Shown here: positions 32,129 through 41,315 of the stretch, piece by piece
Numbering within the stretch: the first letter of the stretch is position 1
How the letters are laid out: every line of letters starts with the position of its first letter
NCBI GenBank assembly: GCA_949841355.1
Contig: CATKZP010000005.1
Location: 1-64,000 of the forward strand
Direction: 5' to 3'
Origin: an uncultured Oscillospiraceae bacterium
GTDB taxonomy: Bacteria; Bacillota; Clostridia; Oscillospirales; Oscillospiraceae
Length of the DNA: 64,000 nt
Notes under the pieces: model-generated
Databases searched by the model: none
The model's input: only the letters and a program-made list of their open reading frames with translations
Told to the model about the DNA's origin: nothing
Program-made: the position numbers and the translations under genes

Positions 32129-33332
32129 GCCGGAGCTGCTTTGTCCCGCCGGGGACCGGGAGCGGCTGGATATGGCCCTGGCCTACGGCGCGGACGCGGT
32201 ATACCTGGCGGGGACCGCCTTCGGAATGCGGGCCTTTGCGGGCAATTTCGGCCGGGAGGAGCTGGCGCAGGCGGTAAAGGCAGCCCATGACCGGGGGGTG
32301 CGGGTCCACGTGACCTGCAATACCCTGGCCCGGAACGATGAGGTCTCCCGCCTGCCCGAATACCTGGAGTACCTGGACGCCATCGGGGCGGACGCGGTGA
32401 TCGCCGCGGGCCCCGACGTGCTGGACCTGTGCAGGTGCCACGCCCCCCATGTCCAGATCCACATGTCCACCCAGACAGGCATCACCAACTACGAGATGGC
32501 GCGGGTGTGGCATGAGCTGGGGGCGTCCCGGGTGATTCTGGCCCGGGAGCTGTCCCTGGACGAGGTGGCGGAGCTGAAGGCGAAAGCGCCCAGAGGGCTG
32601 GAGGTGGAGTGCTTCGTCCACGGGGCCATGTGCGTGAGCTGGTCGGGCCGGTGCCTGCTCAGCAACTATATGACCGGGCGGGACGCCGCCCGGGGGGCCT
32701 GCGCCCAGCCCTGCCGGTACCAGTACGCCCTAATGGAGGAGAAGCGCCCGGGCGAGTACTTCCCCGTGTTCGAGGAGAACGGGGAGACCTTCATCCTGAA
32801 CAGCCGGGATATGTGCATGATCGACCACATCCCGGAGCTGATTGCCGCCGGGGTGGACTCGTTGAAAATTGAGGGGCGGGCCAAGAGCGCCTATTACGCC
32901 GCCATGACCGCCGCCGCCTACCGCCATGCCGTGGACGCTGCGGCAGAGGGGGAGCCGCTGTCCCCCCTCTGGCGGGCCGAGGTGGATAAGGTGAGCCACC
33001 GGCACTACTCCACCGGCTTCTGGTTCGGCCAGCCGGGACAGTACACCGACTCGGCCCGGTACGTCCGGGACTGGCAGGTGCTGGCCGTCGTCCAGAGCTG
33101 CGACGGGCTGGGGAACGCCGTGCTGTCCCTGCGCAACAAGTTTTCCGCCGGGGACGAGATCGAGGTGGTGGGGCCGGACGTGCCCGCCTTTGCCATGACC
33201 GCCCCCTTGATGCGGGACATGGACGGCTTCGAGCTGGCCCAACCCCGCAATCCCCAGATGAGGTTCCGCATGAAGCTGCCCCAGGCGGTCCCGCCCCTGT
33301 CCATCGTGCGGGCCTGCCGGCCAAGTTCCTAG
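32121..33332 (+). CDS. U32 peptidase-family protein (tRNA hydroxylation TrhP-like)
   Basis: 403 residues. The U32 signature is at ~163-190: ECFVHGAMCVSWSGRCLLSN, then CAQPCRY; these four cysteines are those proposed to hold an iron-sulfur cluster. Further family segments are ELLCPAGDRERLDMALAYGAD at the N-terminus and SLKIEGRAKSAYY. In Bacillus and E. coli the homologues (TrhP) are needed for 5-hydroxyuridine at tRNA position 34; the older label is collagenase. Overlaps mltG by eight bases and ends before a strong terminator. Confidence 0.92.
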   Translation: MAKPELLCPAGDRERLDMALAYGADAVYLAGTAFGMRAFAGNFGREELAQAVKAAHDRGVRVHVTCNTLARNDEVSRLPEYLEYLDAIGADAVIAAGPDVLDLCRCHAPHVQIHMSTQTGITNYEMARVWHELGASRVILARELSLDEVAELKAKAPRGLEVECFVHGAMCVSWSGRCLLSNYMTGRDAARGACAQPCRYQYALMEEKRPGEYFPVFEENGETFILNSRDMCMIDHIPELIAAGVDSLKIEGRAKSAYYAAMTAAAYRHAVDAAAEGEPLSPLWRAEVDKVSHRHYSTGFWFGQPGQYTDSARYVRDWQVLAVVQSCDGLGNAVLSLRNKFSAGDEIEVVGPDVPAFAMTAPLMRDMDGFELAQPRNPQMRFRMKLPQAVPPLSIVRACRPSS

Positions 33333-33360
33333 CGCGACGGCGCGGAGCGCCGTGAGATCA

Positions 33361-33392
33361 ACACTGCCTGGGCCCCCGCCCAGGCAGTGTTT
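33361..33392 (+). terminator. Terminator after the mltG-U32 operon
   Basis: ACACTGCCTGGGC / GCCCAGGCAGTGT, 13-bp perfect stem, 4-base loop, followed by TTTG. Confidence 0.85.
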
Positions 33393-33419
33393 GCAGCAGT
33401 TATTGAGGAGGAGAGCGCC

Positions 33420-33902
33420 ATGAGAGAGATGCGCAGATTCAAGCAGGCCCTGACCCCGGAGCAGTGCGAGGAGATCCTGAACCAGGGGACCTCCGGCGTG
33501 CTGGCGGCGGCCGGGGAGGAGGGCTGGCCCTACGCCGTGCCGCTGAGCTACGTGTGGCAGGAGGGACGGGTGCTGTTCCACTTCGCCCTGTCGGGGTGCA
33601 AGCTGGACGCCATCCGCCGGGACGCACGGGTGTCCTTCTGCGTCATCGGCCGGGATCAGATCGTGCCGGAGGAGTACACCACCTACTACCGCTCGGTGAT
33701 CGTCTTTGGCCGGGCCCGGGTGATCGACAGCCCCGAGGAGAAGCGCCGGGCCATTGAGGCGCTGGCGGAGAAGTACCGCCCCGGCTTCCCGGAGGCCATG
33801 GCGGCGGAGATTGACGGCTCCTGGGACCGGTTTTTGATGGTGGAGCTCATTCCTGAGCGGGTGAGCGGCAAACAGGCCAGGGAATTGATGGGACAAAAAT
33901 AG
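33420..33902 (+). CDS. Pyridoxamine 5'-phosphate oxidase-like FMN-binding protein
   Basis: 160 residues of the split-barrel flavin fold, NimA-like subgroup: GTSGVLAAAGEEGWPYAVPLSYVW near the N-terminus, LFHFALSGCKLDAIRRD (the FMN phosphate-binding SGxK) at ~58-74, VSFCVIG, and the C-terminal LMVELIPERVSGKQAREL. The fold binds FMN and in relatives reduces nitro groups or unknown small molecules. The ATG at 33420 follows GAGGAGGAG. Monocistronic. Confidence 0.9.
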   Translation: MREMRRFKQALTPEQCEEILNQGTSGVLAAAGEEGWPYAVPLSYVWQEGRVLFHFALSGCKLDAIRRDARVSFCVIGRDQIVPEEYTTYYRSVIVFGRARVIDSPEEKRRAIEALAEKYRPGFPEAMAAEIDGSWDRFLMVELIPERVSGKQARELMGQK

Positions 33903-33968
33903 CGCCCAGTCATGACCCGCGCCGTTTTTGTATATACTGATTAGATATCAATGACGGGAGGTCCTCTC

Positions 33969-35129
33969 ATGCTGGACGCCATCCTTCGCCGGCTCATCCC
34001 CAATTACGGCCGCCCCGACGACCCGGAGGTCCGGAAGGGCTGCGGGCTGCTGGCTGGCGGGGTGGGGCTGGCCCTCAACCTGCTGCTGTTCGCCGCCAAG
34101 CTGTGCGCGGGGCTGCTCACCGGGGCCATCTCGGTGACGGCGGACGCCTTCAACAACCTGTCCGACGCCGCCGGATCGGCGGTGACCCTGGCGGGGTTTA
34201 AGCTGGCCTCCCAGCGGGCGGACGAGCGCCACCCCTTCGGCCACGGGCGGATCGAGTATCTGGCGGGGCTGGCGGTGTCCCTGCTCATCCTGCTGGTGGG
34301 GGTGGAGCTGGGCAAGGACTCCATCGCCAAGATCCTGCGCCCCGAGCCCGCGGTGTTCAGCGTCCTGGCGGTGTGCCTGCTGGCGCTGTCCATCGGGGTG
34401 AAGCTGTGGATGGGCTGGTTCTACGCCGCCATGGGGAGACGGGCCCAGTCCCCCACCCTGGCCGCCGCTGCGGCGGACGCCCGTTCGGACGTGCTGGCCA
34501 CCTCGGCGGTGCTGGCGGGGCTGGTGGTCTCCCACTTCTTCCAGGTGCAGCTGGACGGCTGGCTGGGGGCGGTGGTGGCGGTGCTCATCCTGCGCACCGG
34601 GTGGGGCGCCGCCCGGGATACCCTGGACCCCCTGTTGGGCACGCCCCCCGATCCCCTCATGGTGGCGGATATCGAAAAGCAGGTGCTGAGCCATCCCCAG
34701 ATCCTGGGGCTGCACGATCTGGTGGTCCACGACTACGGCCCCGGGCGGCGGATGATGTCCGTCCACGCCGAGGTGCCCGCCGATGGCTCGCTGGTGGAGC
34801 TGCACGATGTCATCGACCGGGCGGAGCGGGAGCTGAAGGAGCGCTTTGGGCTGGAGGCGGTGATCCACCTGGACCCGGTGGAGACGGGGGACCCCTGGGC
34901 GGACCGGCTGCGGGCGCTGACGGAGGAGCTGGCCCGGGAGATCGACCCCGCCGCCACCATCCACGACTTCCGCCTGGGCGAGGGGGGCGAGGTGTCCTTC
35001 GACGTGGTGGTGCCCTACGACGTGGCGCTGTCCGACGGCCAGGTCCGGGAGTCGCTGGCGGGTAAGCTGGCCGAGCGGGAGCCCGGCTGCCGCCCCGCCA
35101 TCCAGGTGGACCGGTCCCATGTGCTGTAA
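33969..35129 (+). CDS. Cation diffusion facilitator (CDF) transporter
   Basis: 386 residues. Six hydrophobic helices in the first ~210 residues with the two metal-site motifs DAFNNLSD (~57-64) and DARSDVLATS (~170), and the loop HPFGHGRIEYLAGL between; two C-terminal cytoplasmic metal-sensing domains follow, with VVHDYGPGRRMMSVHAEV typical of this class. CDF proteins exchange Zn, Mn or Fe for protons to export metal. The metal is not certain: Asn-Asn-Asp sets in the N- and D-type motif point to Mn/Fe rather than Zn. Start ATG 33969 after GGGAGG. Confidence 0.93.
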   Translation: MLDAILRRLIPNYGRPDDPEVRKGCGLLAGGVGLALNLLLFAAKLCAGLLTGAISVTADAFNNLSDAAGSAVTLAGFKLASQRADERHPFGHGRIEYLAGLAVSLLILLVGVELGKDSIAKILRPEPAVFSVLAVCLLALSIGVKLWMGWFYAAMGRRAQSPTLAAAAADARSDVLATSAVLAGLVVSHFFQVQLDGWLGAVVAVLILRTGWGAARDTLDPLLGTPPDPLMVADIEKQVLSHPQILGLHDLVVHDYGPGRRMMSVHAEVPADGSLVELHDVIDRAERELKERFGLEAVIHLDPVETGDPWADRLRALTEELAREIDPAATIHDFRLGEGGEVSFDVVVPYDVALSDGQVRESLAGKLAEREPGCRPAIQVDRSHVL

Positions 35130-35176
35130 TTTCGCTTTGTTTACAAATTTCTCTGGAATTTCAACGCGGTTCGGCT

Positions 35177-35182
35177 TATAAT
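35177..35182 (+). promoter_or_regulatory. -10 box of the two-component operon
   Basis: TATAAT, with only a weak -35 (TGGAAT, 17 bases upstream), 35 bases before the response regulator start. The weak -35 suggests that an activator, possibly the regulator itself, assists. Confidence 0.55.
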
Positions 35183-35216
35183 GACAGAAGAATAAACGAA
35201 GGAAAGGGTGTGTCCT

Positions 35217-35903
35217 ATGCCCCGCAGCATTCTCATTGTAGAGGACGACAAGAACATCGCAGACCTGCTCCGGCTGTATCTGGAGAAGGAGGGGATGACC
35301 TGCCATGTGGCCGGGGACGGTCTGGCGGGGCTGGAAAAATTTCAGCAGACCCAGCCCGACCTGGTGATTCTGGATATCATGCTCCCCGGTATGGACGGCT
35401 GGGCGGTGTGCCGGAGAATCCGGGAGGTGTCCAAGACCCCCATCATCATGCTCACCGCCAAGGGCGAGCTGGAGGACAAGGTGTCCGGTTTGGAGATGGG
35501 GGCGGACGACTACATCACCAAGCCCTTTGAGACCAAGGAGGTGCTGGCCCGGGTCCACGCGGTGCTGCGCCGCTTCGGTGAGGAGGAGCAGCCGGAAAAG
35601 CGCCTGTCGTTCGACAAGCTGGTGGTCAATCTGGATTCCTACGAGCTGCTGGTGGACGGCAAGCGGGTGGATACGCCCCCCAAGGAGCTGGAGCTGCTCT
35701 ACCATCTGGCGGCCGCCCCCAACCGGGTATTTACCCGCAACCAGCTGCTGGACGAGGTGTGGGGCTTCGACTACTTTGGCGACAGCCGGACGGTGGACGT
35801 GCACATCAAGCGCCTGCGGGAGAAGCTGGAGGGCGTGTCCGATCAGTGGAGCCTCAAGACCGTGTGGGGCGTGGGTTATAAGTTCGAGGTGACCACCGCG
35901 TGA
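35217..35903 (+). CDS. OmpR/PhoB-family response regulator
   Basis: 228 residues. Receiver with Asp10-Asp11 pair, phospho-acceptor Asp53 (LVILDIMLPGMDGW) and Lys in ITKPFE; DNA-binding winged helix in the C-terminal half (PPKELELLYHLAAAP, SRTVDVHIKRLREKLEG, VGYKFEV). Start is ATG 35217; GGAAAGG sits upstream, and a GTG three codons earlier lies in the ribosome site. The stop overlaps the kinase start (GTGA). The pair precedes an HtrA-type protease gene, so envelope stress is a possible signal. Confidence 0.95.
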   Translation: MPRSILIVEDDKNIADLLRLYLEKEGMTCHVAGDGLAGLEKFQQTQPDLVILDIMLPGMDGWAVCRRIREVSKTPIIMLTAKGELEDKVSGLEMGADDYITKPFETKEVLARVHAVLRRFGEEEQPEKRLSFDKLVVNLDSYELLVDGKRVDTPPKELELLYHLAAAPNRVFTRNQLLDEVWGFDYFGDSRTVDVHIKRLREKLEGVSDQWSLKTVWGVGYKFEVTTA

Positions 35904-37333
35904 AAACCATGTACGGCCGCCAGTTCGCCACCATGGTGGGCATGGTGCTGCTGTCCTTTCTGATGCTGGGGGCGTCCTTCGCCACGCTGAGCTACCAGTA
36001 CACCATCCGGGAGAAAAAGGACACCCTGGAGCGAAACGCCAAGTATATCGCCCAGTTCACCTCCAATTCGGTGAACGACGGCGGCAGCGGCGTGTGGCGC
36101 ACCGAGGCGTTTCAGAGCTACCTCAGCTCGGTGGCCATGGTGTCCGACTCCCACATCATCGTGACCACGCCGGAGGGCGTCATCGTCTATGCCGCCAGCG
36201 GGGAGGCCGCCCTCACCGGCCTTCAGTACGCCCCGCTGAACCGGCAGATGGTGGATGCCGTCGTGAGCGGGTCCTTCACCGGCATGACCACCCTCAACGG
36301 CCTGTATGACGAGCCGCGGTATTTGGTGGGCCTGCCCATCACCACCGCCGTGGGAGGCATGGACTATCTCCAGGGGCTGGTGCTGGTGTCCTGCTCTGCG
36401 TCCAATATCAGCAGCGTGTGGCGGGACCTGTTCGCCATCCTGCTGGTCACCACCCTGGCGGTGGTGCTCATCGCGGCCATCATCAGCTCGGTGACCAGTA
36501 TGCGCCAGTCCCAGCCCATCAAGGAGATCGCCGCCGCCGCGCGGCAGTTCGGCCTGGGCCAGCTGGACGTGCGGGTGGATGTGGGCGCGCGCCGGGACGA
36601 GGTGGGAGAGCTGGCCGAGGCGTTCAACGCCATGGCCGACTCCCTGTCCAAGAGCGAGCAGCGCCGCAGCGAGTTCATCGCCAACGTGTCCCACGAGCTC
36701 AAGACCCCCATGACCTCCATCGCCGGCTTTGCCGACGGCATTCTGGACGGCACCATCCCGCCGGATCAGGAGCGGCACTATCTGAAAATCATCTCCTCCG
36801 AGACCCGGCGGCTGTCCCGGCTGGTGCGCTCCATGCTGGACCTGTCCCGCATCCAGTCCGACGAGCGGGCGGCCCAGCAGCAGTTCGACATATGCGAGAC
36901 CCTGGTGCGGGCCCTGGTCACCCTGGAGAGCAAGGTGAACGCCAAGCACCTGGAGGTGGACGCCCAGATTCCCCAGGACGAGCCCGTCCCCGTGTGGGGG
37001 GATCAGGACGCCATCACCCAGGTGTGCTATAACCTGCTGGACAACGCCATCAAGTTCTCCCAGGAGGGGGGCGTGCTGGGCCTGGGGGTGACGGTGAAGG
37101 GGGCCAAGGCCACCGTCACCATCAGCAACCAGGGGGAGACCATCCCCCCGGAGGAGCAGCAGCTGGTCTTTGACCGCTTCCACAAGACCGACCACTCCCG
37201 CTCCGCCGACCGGGACGGAGTGGGGCTGGGCCTGTATATCGTTAAAACCATTCTCAACAGCCACAAAGAGAATATTGTGTGTACCAGCGAGGACGGCGTG
37301 ACCAAATTCATCTTTACCATGACCCGCGCATAA
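35900..37333 (+). CDS. Membrane sensor histidine kinase
   Basis: 477 residues. Helix at ~12-34, extracytoplasmic sensor ~35-175 (Cache/PAS-like), helix ~177-200, HAMP ~200-250 (SMRQSQPIKEIAAAARQFGLG), HisKA with H-box SHELKTPMTSIAGF (His ~264), then HATPase_c with N-box CYNLLDNAIKFS, G1 and DRDGVGLGLYIVK G2. Start GTG 35900 overlaps the regulator stop; an ATG at 35909 is an alternative. Partner of the regulator upstream; the signal is unknown. Confidence 0.95.
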   Translation: MKTMYGRQFATMVGMVLLSFLMLGASFATLSYQYTIREKKDTLERNAKYIAQFTSNSVNDGGSGVWRTEAFQSYLSSVAMVSDSHIIVTTPEGVIVYAASGEAALTGLQYAPLNRQMVDAVVSGSFTGMTTLNGLYDEPRYLVGLPITTAVGGMDYLQGLVLVSCSASNISSVWRDLFAILLVTTLAVVLIAAIISSVTSMRQSQPIKEIAAAARQFGLGQLDVRVDVGARRDEVGELAEAFNAMADSLSKSEQRRSEFIANVSHELKTPMTSIAGFADGILDGTIPPDQERHYLKIISSETRRLSRLVRSMLDLSRIQSDERAAQQQFDICETLVRALVTLESKVNAKHLEVDAQIPQDEPVPVWGDQDAITQVCYNLLDNAIKFSQEGGVLGLGVTVKGAKATVTISNQGETIPPEEQQLVFDRFHKTDHSRSADRDGVGLGLYIVKTILNSHKENIVCTSEDGVTKFIFTMTRA

Positions 37334-37379
37334 AGCCCGCACAGCCCTGTTCGATGGATGCCGAAGGAGGTTTGCTCCC

Positions 37380-38672
37380 ATGGAGAACTATCTCAATTAC
37401 CGCTGGCCCAAAGGCACTGGCGTTCAGCCGCCGCCGGTGCCCCGCACCCCGCCGCTCCCGCCCCCGCGCAGGCCCAGGCGGGGCGTGAGGCGCTGGCTTG
37501 TGCCCGTGCTGTCCATTGTGCTGTGCCTGGCGCTGCTGGGCGGCGTCAGCTTTTGGGCCGTGAACGGCATTGCCGCGCTCCTCGCCCAGGCCGAGCCCAT
37601 GACGCCGGATGACGCCCGGCCTCAGATAAGCTGGGAGCTGCCCCGCGATTCCGGCTGGACCACCGACGATCTGCCCTGGGGGGAGCCGGACCCGTCGGTG
37701 TCCCTGTCCGTTCAGCCCGCAGGCCCCGCCGTCACCGGGCGGGAGGCGTACAAGGCCGCCCTGCCGACCTTGGTATGCGTGGAATCCGCCCACGCCAGCC
37801 GCTACGAGGGGACCAGCGTGGGAACCGGCGTGGTGGTGGACCGGGAGGGATACGTACTCACCAACTACCACATCATCGACGAGGGAGTGGCCATCTGGGT
37901 CCAATTGTTGGAGGGCTCGGACAGCCGCTTTCCCGCCAAGGTGGTGGGCTTTGACGAGGAATTCGACCTCGCCGTGCTGAAATTCGACCCCGCCGGCGTG
38001 AAGCTCACCCCCGCCCAGCTGGGGGACTCAGACCAGCTGGCGGTGGGGGACCGGGTATATGCCGTGGGCAATCCCATGGGCTACCTGCTGGGCTCCATGT
38101 CCACCGGCATTGTGTCCGCGCTGAACCGGGAGACCAACCGGGAGGACGCGAATGCCAAGGGCGCCCTGGGCATGATTCAGACCGACGCGCCCCTGAATCC
38201 CGGCAACTCCGGCGGGGCGCTGCTCAACGAGGCGGGGCAGGTGGTGGGCATCACCAGCGCCAAGATCACCGGCCTTTCTCGCGAGGACGGAGAGGCGCTG
38301 GAGGACGCCGCCGTCATTGAGAACATCGGCCTGGCCATCCCCATCACCGACGCCATCCCCTTCGTCAATCATATCCTGGCCACCGGAGAGAGCTGGCGGC
38401 CCGCCATGGGTATCACCTGCGTGGAGGCGTCGGCGGACGGCCGGCGGGGCGTCCAGGTGCGGGAGGTCACCGGCGAGGCCCCTCGGGCGGCGGGCCTGCG
38501 CCACGGCGACCTCATCGTGTCCGCCAACGGCCGGCCGGTGAGCACCCTGGTGGAGCTGCGCCGGGTGCTCTACCGCACCGGAGTGGACGGGAATCTGACC
38601 TGCGGCGTTGTGCGGGACGGGGAGGAGCTGGAGATTTCCTTCGTCCTGATGGACAGCCTGAAAGAGGACTGA
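37380..38672 (+). CDS. HtrA/DegP-type membrane-anchored serine protease with PDZ domain
   Basis: 430 residues. A Pro-rich cytoplasmic N-terminus (PPPVPRTPPLPPPRRPRR, ~17-36) leads to one helix at ~40-65; then a trypsin-like domain with triad His in LTNYHII (~164), Asp in DLAVLKFD (~196) and Ser in GNSGGAL (~276), and a PDZ domain at ~340-425 (GVQVREVTGEAPRAAGLRHGD). S1C family proteases degrade or refold misfolded exported proteins. Start ATG 37380 after GAAGGAGG. It lies 46 bases behind the two-component operon and is likely under its control. Confidence 0.94.
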   Translation: MENYLNYRWPKGTGVQPPPVPRTPPLPPPRRPRRGVRRWLVPVLSIVLCLALLGGVSFWAVNGIAALLAQAEPMTPDDARPQISWELPRDSGWTTDDLPWGEPDPSVSLSVQPAGPAVTGREAYKAALPTLVCVESAHASRYEGTSVGTGVVVDREGYVLTNYHIIDEGVAIWVQLLEGSDSRFPAKVVGFDEEFDLAVLKFDPAGVKLTPAQLGDSDQLAVGDRVYAVGNPMGYLLGSMSTGIVSALNRETNREDANAKGALGMIQTDAPLNPGNSGGALLNEAGQVVGITSAKITGLSREDGEALEDAAVIENIGLAIPITDAIPFVNHILATGESWRPAMGITCVEASADGRRGVQVREVTGEAPRAAGLRHGDLIVSANGRPVSTLVELRRVLYRTGVDGNLTCGVVRDGEELEISFVLMDSLKED

Positions 38673-38679
38673 GGCGTCC

Positions 38680-39651
38680 ATGGAACGCGATCAAGTGGCC
38701 GCTCTGCTGGCGCAGAGCGAGGGCTATCTCTCCGGTGAGGAGATGAGCCGCGCCCTGGGAGTCACCCGGGCGGCGGTGTGGAAGGAGATCGAGGCGCTGC
38801 GTCAGGCGGGCTGGCCCATCCAGTCGTCCACCCGGAAGGGGTACCGGCTGGCGGGGCCGCCTCCGGCCCTGTCCGCGCCCTATATCTCCGCCCGGCTGGG
38901 AAGGGACAATCTGTTTTCCGGCAAAATCACCGTGGAGCCGCTGGTGGACTCCACCAACACCCGGCTGAAAGCCCTCGCCCACTCCGCCCCCACGGGCAGT
39001 GCCCTGCTGGCCGAGGAGCAGAGCGGCGGCCGGGGCACCCATGGCCGCTCCTTCCAGTCCCCTAAAGGGGACGGGCTGTACCTGTCGGTGCTCATCCGGC
39101 CCCAGGTGGAGCTTGCCGACCTGCTCACCCTGACGGGGTGGGTGGCGGTGGCCGCCCGGGAGGGGACGGCGCGCGCCAGCGGCGCGCCGGTGGAGGTAAA
39201 GTGGCTCAACGACCTCTATCTCAACGGCAGGAAGCTGTGCGGCATCCTCACGGAGTTCGCCCTGCTGGCGGAGAGCGGCGAGCCGGACTATGTGGTCACC
39301 GGCATGGGGGTGAACATGAATCAGACCGCCGAGACCTTCCGCGCCCAGGGGCTGGAGGGAATTGCCGCCTCTCTGGCGGGGGAGGGGTACCCGGTGGAGC
39401 AAAACCACCTGGCGGTGTGCCTGCTGGAGGCGCTGGACCGGCTGGTCCGGGACTTTCCAGAGAAGCGTTCGGACTACCTGGAGCGCTACCGCGCCCACTG
39501 CCTCACCCTGGGGCGGCGGGTGAGCTTCGACGGGGAGGGGGCGCTGCTCACCGGCGCCGCCGCTGGGGTGGACGAGCATTTCGCCCTGGTGGTGGACGGA
39601 GACGACGGAAAGCGGCATGTGGTGTCCTCCGGGACGGTGAAGATGATATGA
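38680..39651 (+). CDS. birA: Biotin--protein ligase / biotin repressor BirA
   Basis: 323 residues with three parts: N-terminal winged helix (EGYLSGEEMSRALGVTRAAVWKEIEALRQAG), catalytic domain with VDSTNTRLKA, GRGTHGRSFQSP (biotinyl-AMP loop; family usually GRGRxGRxW) and KWLNDLYLNGRKLCGIL (catalytic Lys), and a C-terminal SH3-like barrel. Thus it can attach biotin to carboxylase carriers and repress biotin genes. Starts seven bases after the HtrA stop. Confidence 0.94.
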   Translation: MERDQVAALLAQSEGYLSGEEMSRALGVTRAAVWKEIEALRQAGWPIQSSTRKGYRLAGPPPALSAPYISARLGRDNLFSGKITVEPLVDSTNTRLKALAHSAPTGSALLAEEQSGGRGTHGRSFQSPKGDGLYLSVLIRPQVELADLLTLTGWVAVAAREGTARASGAPVEVKWLNDLYLNGRKLCGILTEFALLAESGEPDYVVTGMGVNMNQTAETFRAQGLEGIAASLAGEGYPVEQNHLAVCLLEALDRLVRDFPEKRSDYLERYRAHCLTLGRRVSFDGEGALLTGAAAGVDEHFALVVDGDDGKRHVVSSGTVKMI

Positions 39652-39688
39652 GGAAAGCACTCCCGCAGCGCGGGAGTGCTTTCCTTTT
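39652..39688. terminator. Bidirectional terminator after birA
   Basis: GGAAAGCACTCCCGC / GCGGGAGTGCTTTCC, 15-bp perfect, 3-base loop, then TTTT. It serves birA and the convergent anti-sigma-like gene. Confidence 0.92.
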
Positions 39689-40631
39689 ACGCTGCCGGGT
39701 CGTATTCCAGCACTTCGGCCAGATTCAGGCTGTCCAGGATGGCATGAATCTCATCCAGATCCACCTGGGTGCCGTGCATACCGAACGAGCTGTGCCCGCC
39801 GTCCAGGCTCACCCAGAACACGCTTTTCCCCGTGATCGAGGTGTCCATCTCAATGGCCGCCTCCATGCCGTCGGCGGTGGTATACAGCTCAGCGAACTCT
39901 TTGTTCCCGAGTGCCCGGTATTCATCCCCATGGCTGAAGGACCCATTCCAGGACCACGTGACATTGAACCGGGCCTCGTCCTCCCCCAGATACTCGCCGC
40001 CCACCGCGATGAAGCGCAGCTCGTCCTCATAGACGATGGTGCGGGCGAAGGAGCCGTAGGGGTTGGCGGTATAGCGCCCCTCCAGCCGGGACAGGTCCCA
40101 GTTGTTGAACAGGTCGCTGTAATCGGATGCCCGCCCGGCCTTGTACCGGGTTTCCACATACTGCTGGCCCTGCCGCAGGCCGTAACTGGTGGCGCTCGCG
40201 CTGCTCTTGAATACCCGCTTGGCGGTCCAGCCGTCCTGCGCCGTCCCGGGAATTTCCTCCACCAGCTCTCCTGGGCCGTCCCACCAATTCTCCTGCCACT
40301 CTTCGCCGCACCCTGTGAAGTCCCTGCCGGTATAGGTGGAATTGCTGTAGTTGTCCGGGCTGGCCCCGTTCTTCTCCAGGTATTCGCTGTACTCCTTTTG
40401 GAACTGCTCCCGGTCCAGGTACTGGATGTGGGCCTGCCGCGCCGCCAGGGCGGCCGCTCCCGCCGTCCCCACCAGCGCCGCGCACAGCGCCGCCGCCAGC
40501 AGCACCGTCCGCACAGGCCGCAGACGGGTCCGGGGCGTTCCGCCCTCCTCCACCGCCCGCGCCGTCCGCTCCCGCAGCCCGGGGGCGGGGGCGAAGTGCT
40601 CCATGGCCCTGCGGTAATCCAGTTCGTTCAT
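39687..40631 (-). CDS. Membrane protein, probable anti-sigma partner
   Basis: 314 residues: a cytoplasmic N-terminus of ~40 residues (MNELDYRRAMEHFAPAPGLRERTARAVEEGG, the typical sigma-binding segment length), one helix at ~45-66 (TVLLAAALCAALVGTAGAAAL), and a large extracytoplasmic domain rich in Tyr, Trp and acidic residues. The start overlaps the sigma gene stop (ATGA). This order - ECF sigma gene then a single-pass protein beginning with a short conserved head - is that of DUF4179-like anti-sigma proteins; the outer domain is not familiar to me. Confidence 0.75.
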   Translation of the reverse strand: MNELDYRRAMEHFAPAPGLRERTARAVEEGGTPRTRLRPVRTVLLAAALCAALVGTAGAAALAARQAHIQYLDREQFQKEYSEYLEKNGASPDNYSNSTYTGRDFTGCGEEWQENWWDGPGELVEEIPGTAQDGWTAKRVFKSSASATSYGLRQGQQYVETRYKAGRASDYSDLFNNWDLSRLEGRYTANPYGSFARTIVYEDELRFIAVGGEYLGEDEARFNVTWSWNGSFSHGDEYRALGNKEFAELYTTADGMEAAIEMDTSITGKSVFWVSLDGGHSSFGMHGTQVDLDEIHAILDSLNLAEVLEYDPAA

Positions 40632-41170
40632 GCCTGACCCTCCATTTCCCGGCGGAGAAGCTCCCGGCCCCGCTTGAGGCGCATCTTCACCGCCGATTGT
40701 CCCAGCTTTAAGATTTCGCTGATCTCCGCCACCGAATAGCCCTCGCAGTAGTGCAGGTGGATGGGGCCCTTGTAGGACTCGGGCAGGGCCACGATGGCCT
40801 CCGCCAGCCCCAGGCTCTCCGGGTCCCGGGCGGGGAGGCCGGGCTCCAGCTCCACCGCCCGCCTGCGCCAGAAGCCCTTGAGCTGGTCCCGGCACAGGTT
40901 CACCGCCACCCGCAGCAGCCACCGCTTTTCGTGCTCCCTGTCGGCAAAGGCGGGGGCGCGGCGGAGCAGGCGTACGAAAGCCTCCTGGGTCACGTCCTCC
41001 GCGTCCGCCCGGCTGCCCAGGTACACCATGGCCAGCCGGTGCACCATGGGGCCGTAGGCGTCGTAGGCCGCCTCGAACCCCAGGGCCGTTTTGGGAACGT
41101 CTGTGGGCAGCTCTTCCGCTCCCGCGCGGTCCGCCTGGCCGGCGGGGGACGCCAACGCTGTGTCCGCCAT
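40628..41170 (-). CDS. ECF-type RNA polymerase sigma factor
   Basis: 180 residues. Region 2 is YDAYGPMVHRLAMVYLGSRADAEDVTQEAFVRLLRR (DAEDVTQEAF being the -10-recognition core), and region 4 is LPESYKGPIHLHYCEGYSVAEISEILKLGQSAVKMRLKRGRELL. The start is ATG 41170 because AAAGGAG stands eight bases before it. Co-translated with the membrane protein at 40631, its probable anti-sigma. An N-terminal ~25-residue Ala/Gly/Glu-rich extension precedes region 2. Confidence 0.93.
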   Translation of the reverse strand: MADTALASPAGQADRAGAEELPTDVPKTALGFEAAYDAYGPMVHRLAMVYLGSRADAEDVTQEAFVRLLRRAPAFADREHEKRWLLRVAVNLCRDQLKGFWRRRAVELEPGLPARDPESLGLAEAIVALPESYKGPIHLHYCEGYSVAEISEILKLGQSAVKMRLKRGRELLRREMEGQA

Positions 41171-41315
41171 GTCATCAACTCCTTTCACTCAGTATAACGA
41201 TGGAGCAGGGGCTTGGGTCACAGATCAGTTCAAAATTTTTACGCGGGGTTAATAAAGATGGAATATCCGCCGATCTATTCCATAGAGTAATCTGATAACG
41301 AGGGGAGTGTGGAAC

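Noticed and set aside
41171-41260. ECF-type autoregulatory promoter for the minus-strand sigma gene
   Set aside because: A TGACCC-15-CGTT arrangement exists, but spacing and hexamers fit poorly and a TATACT box overlaps; not enough support to call.
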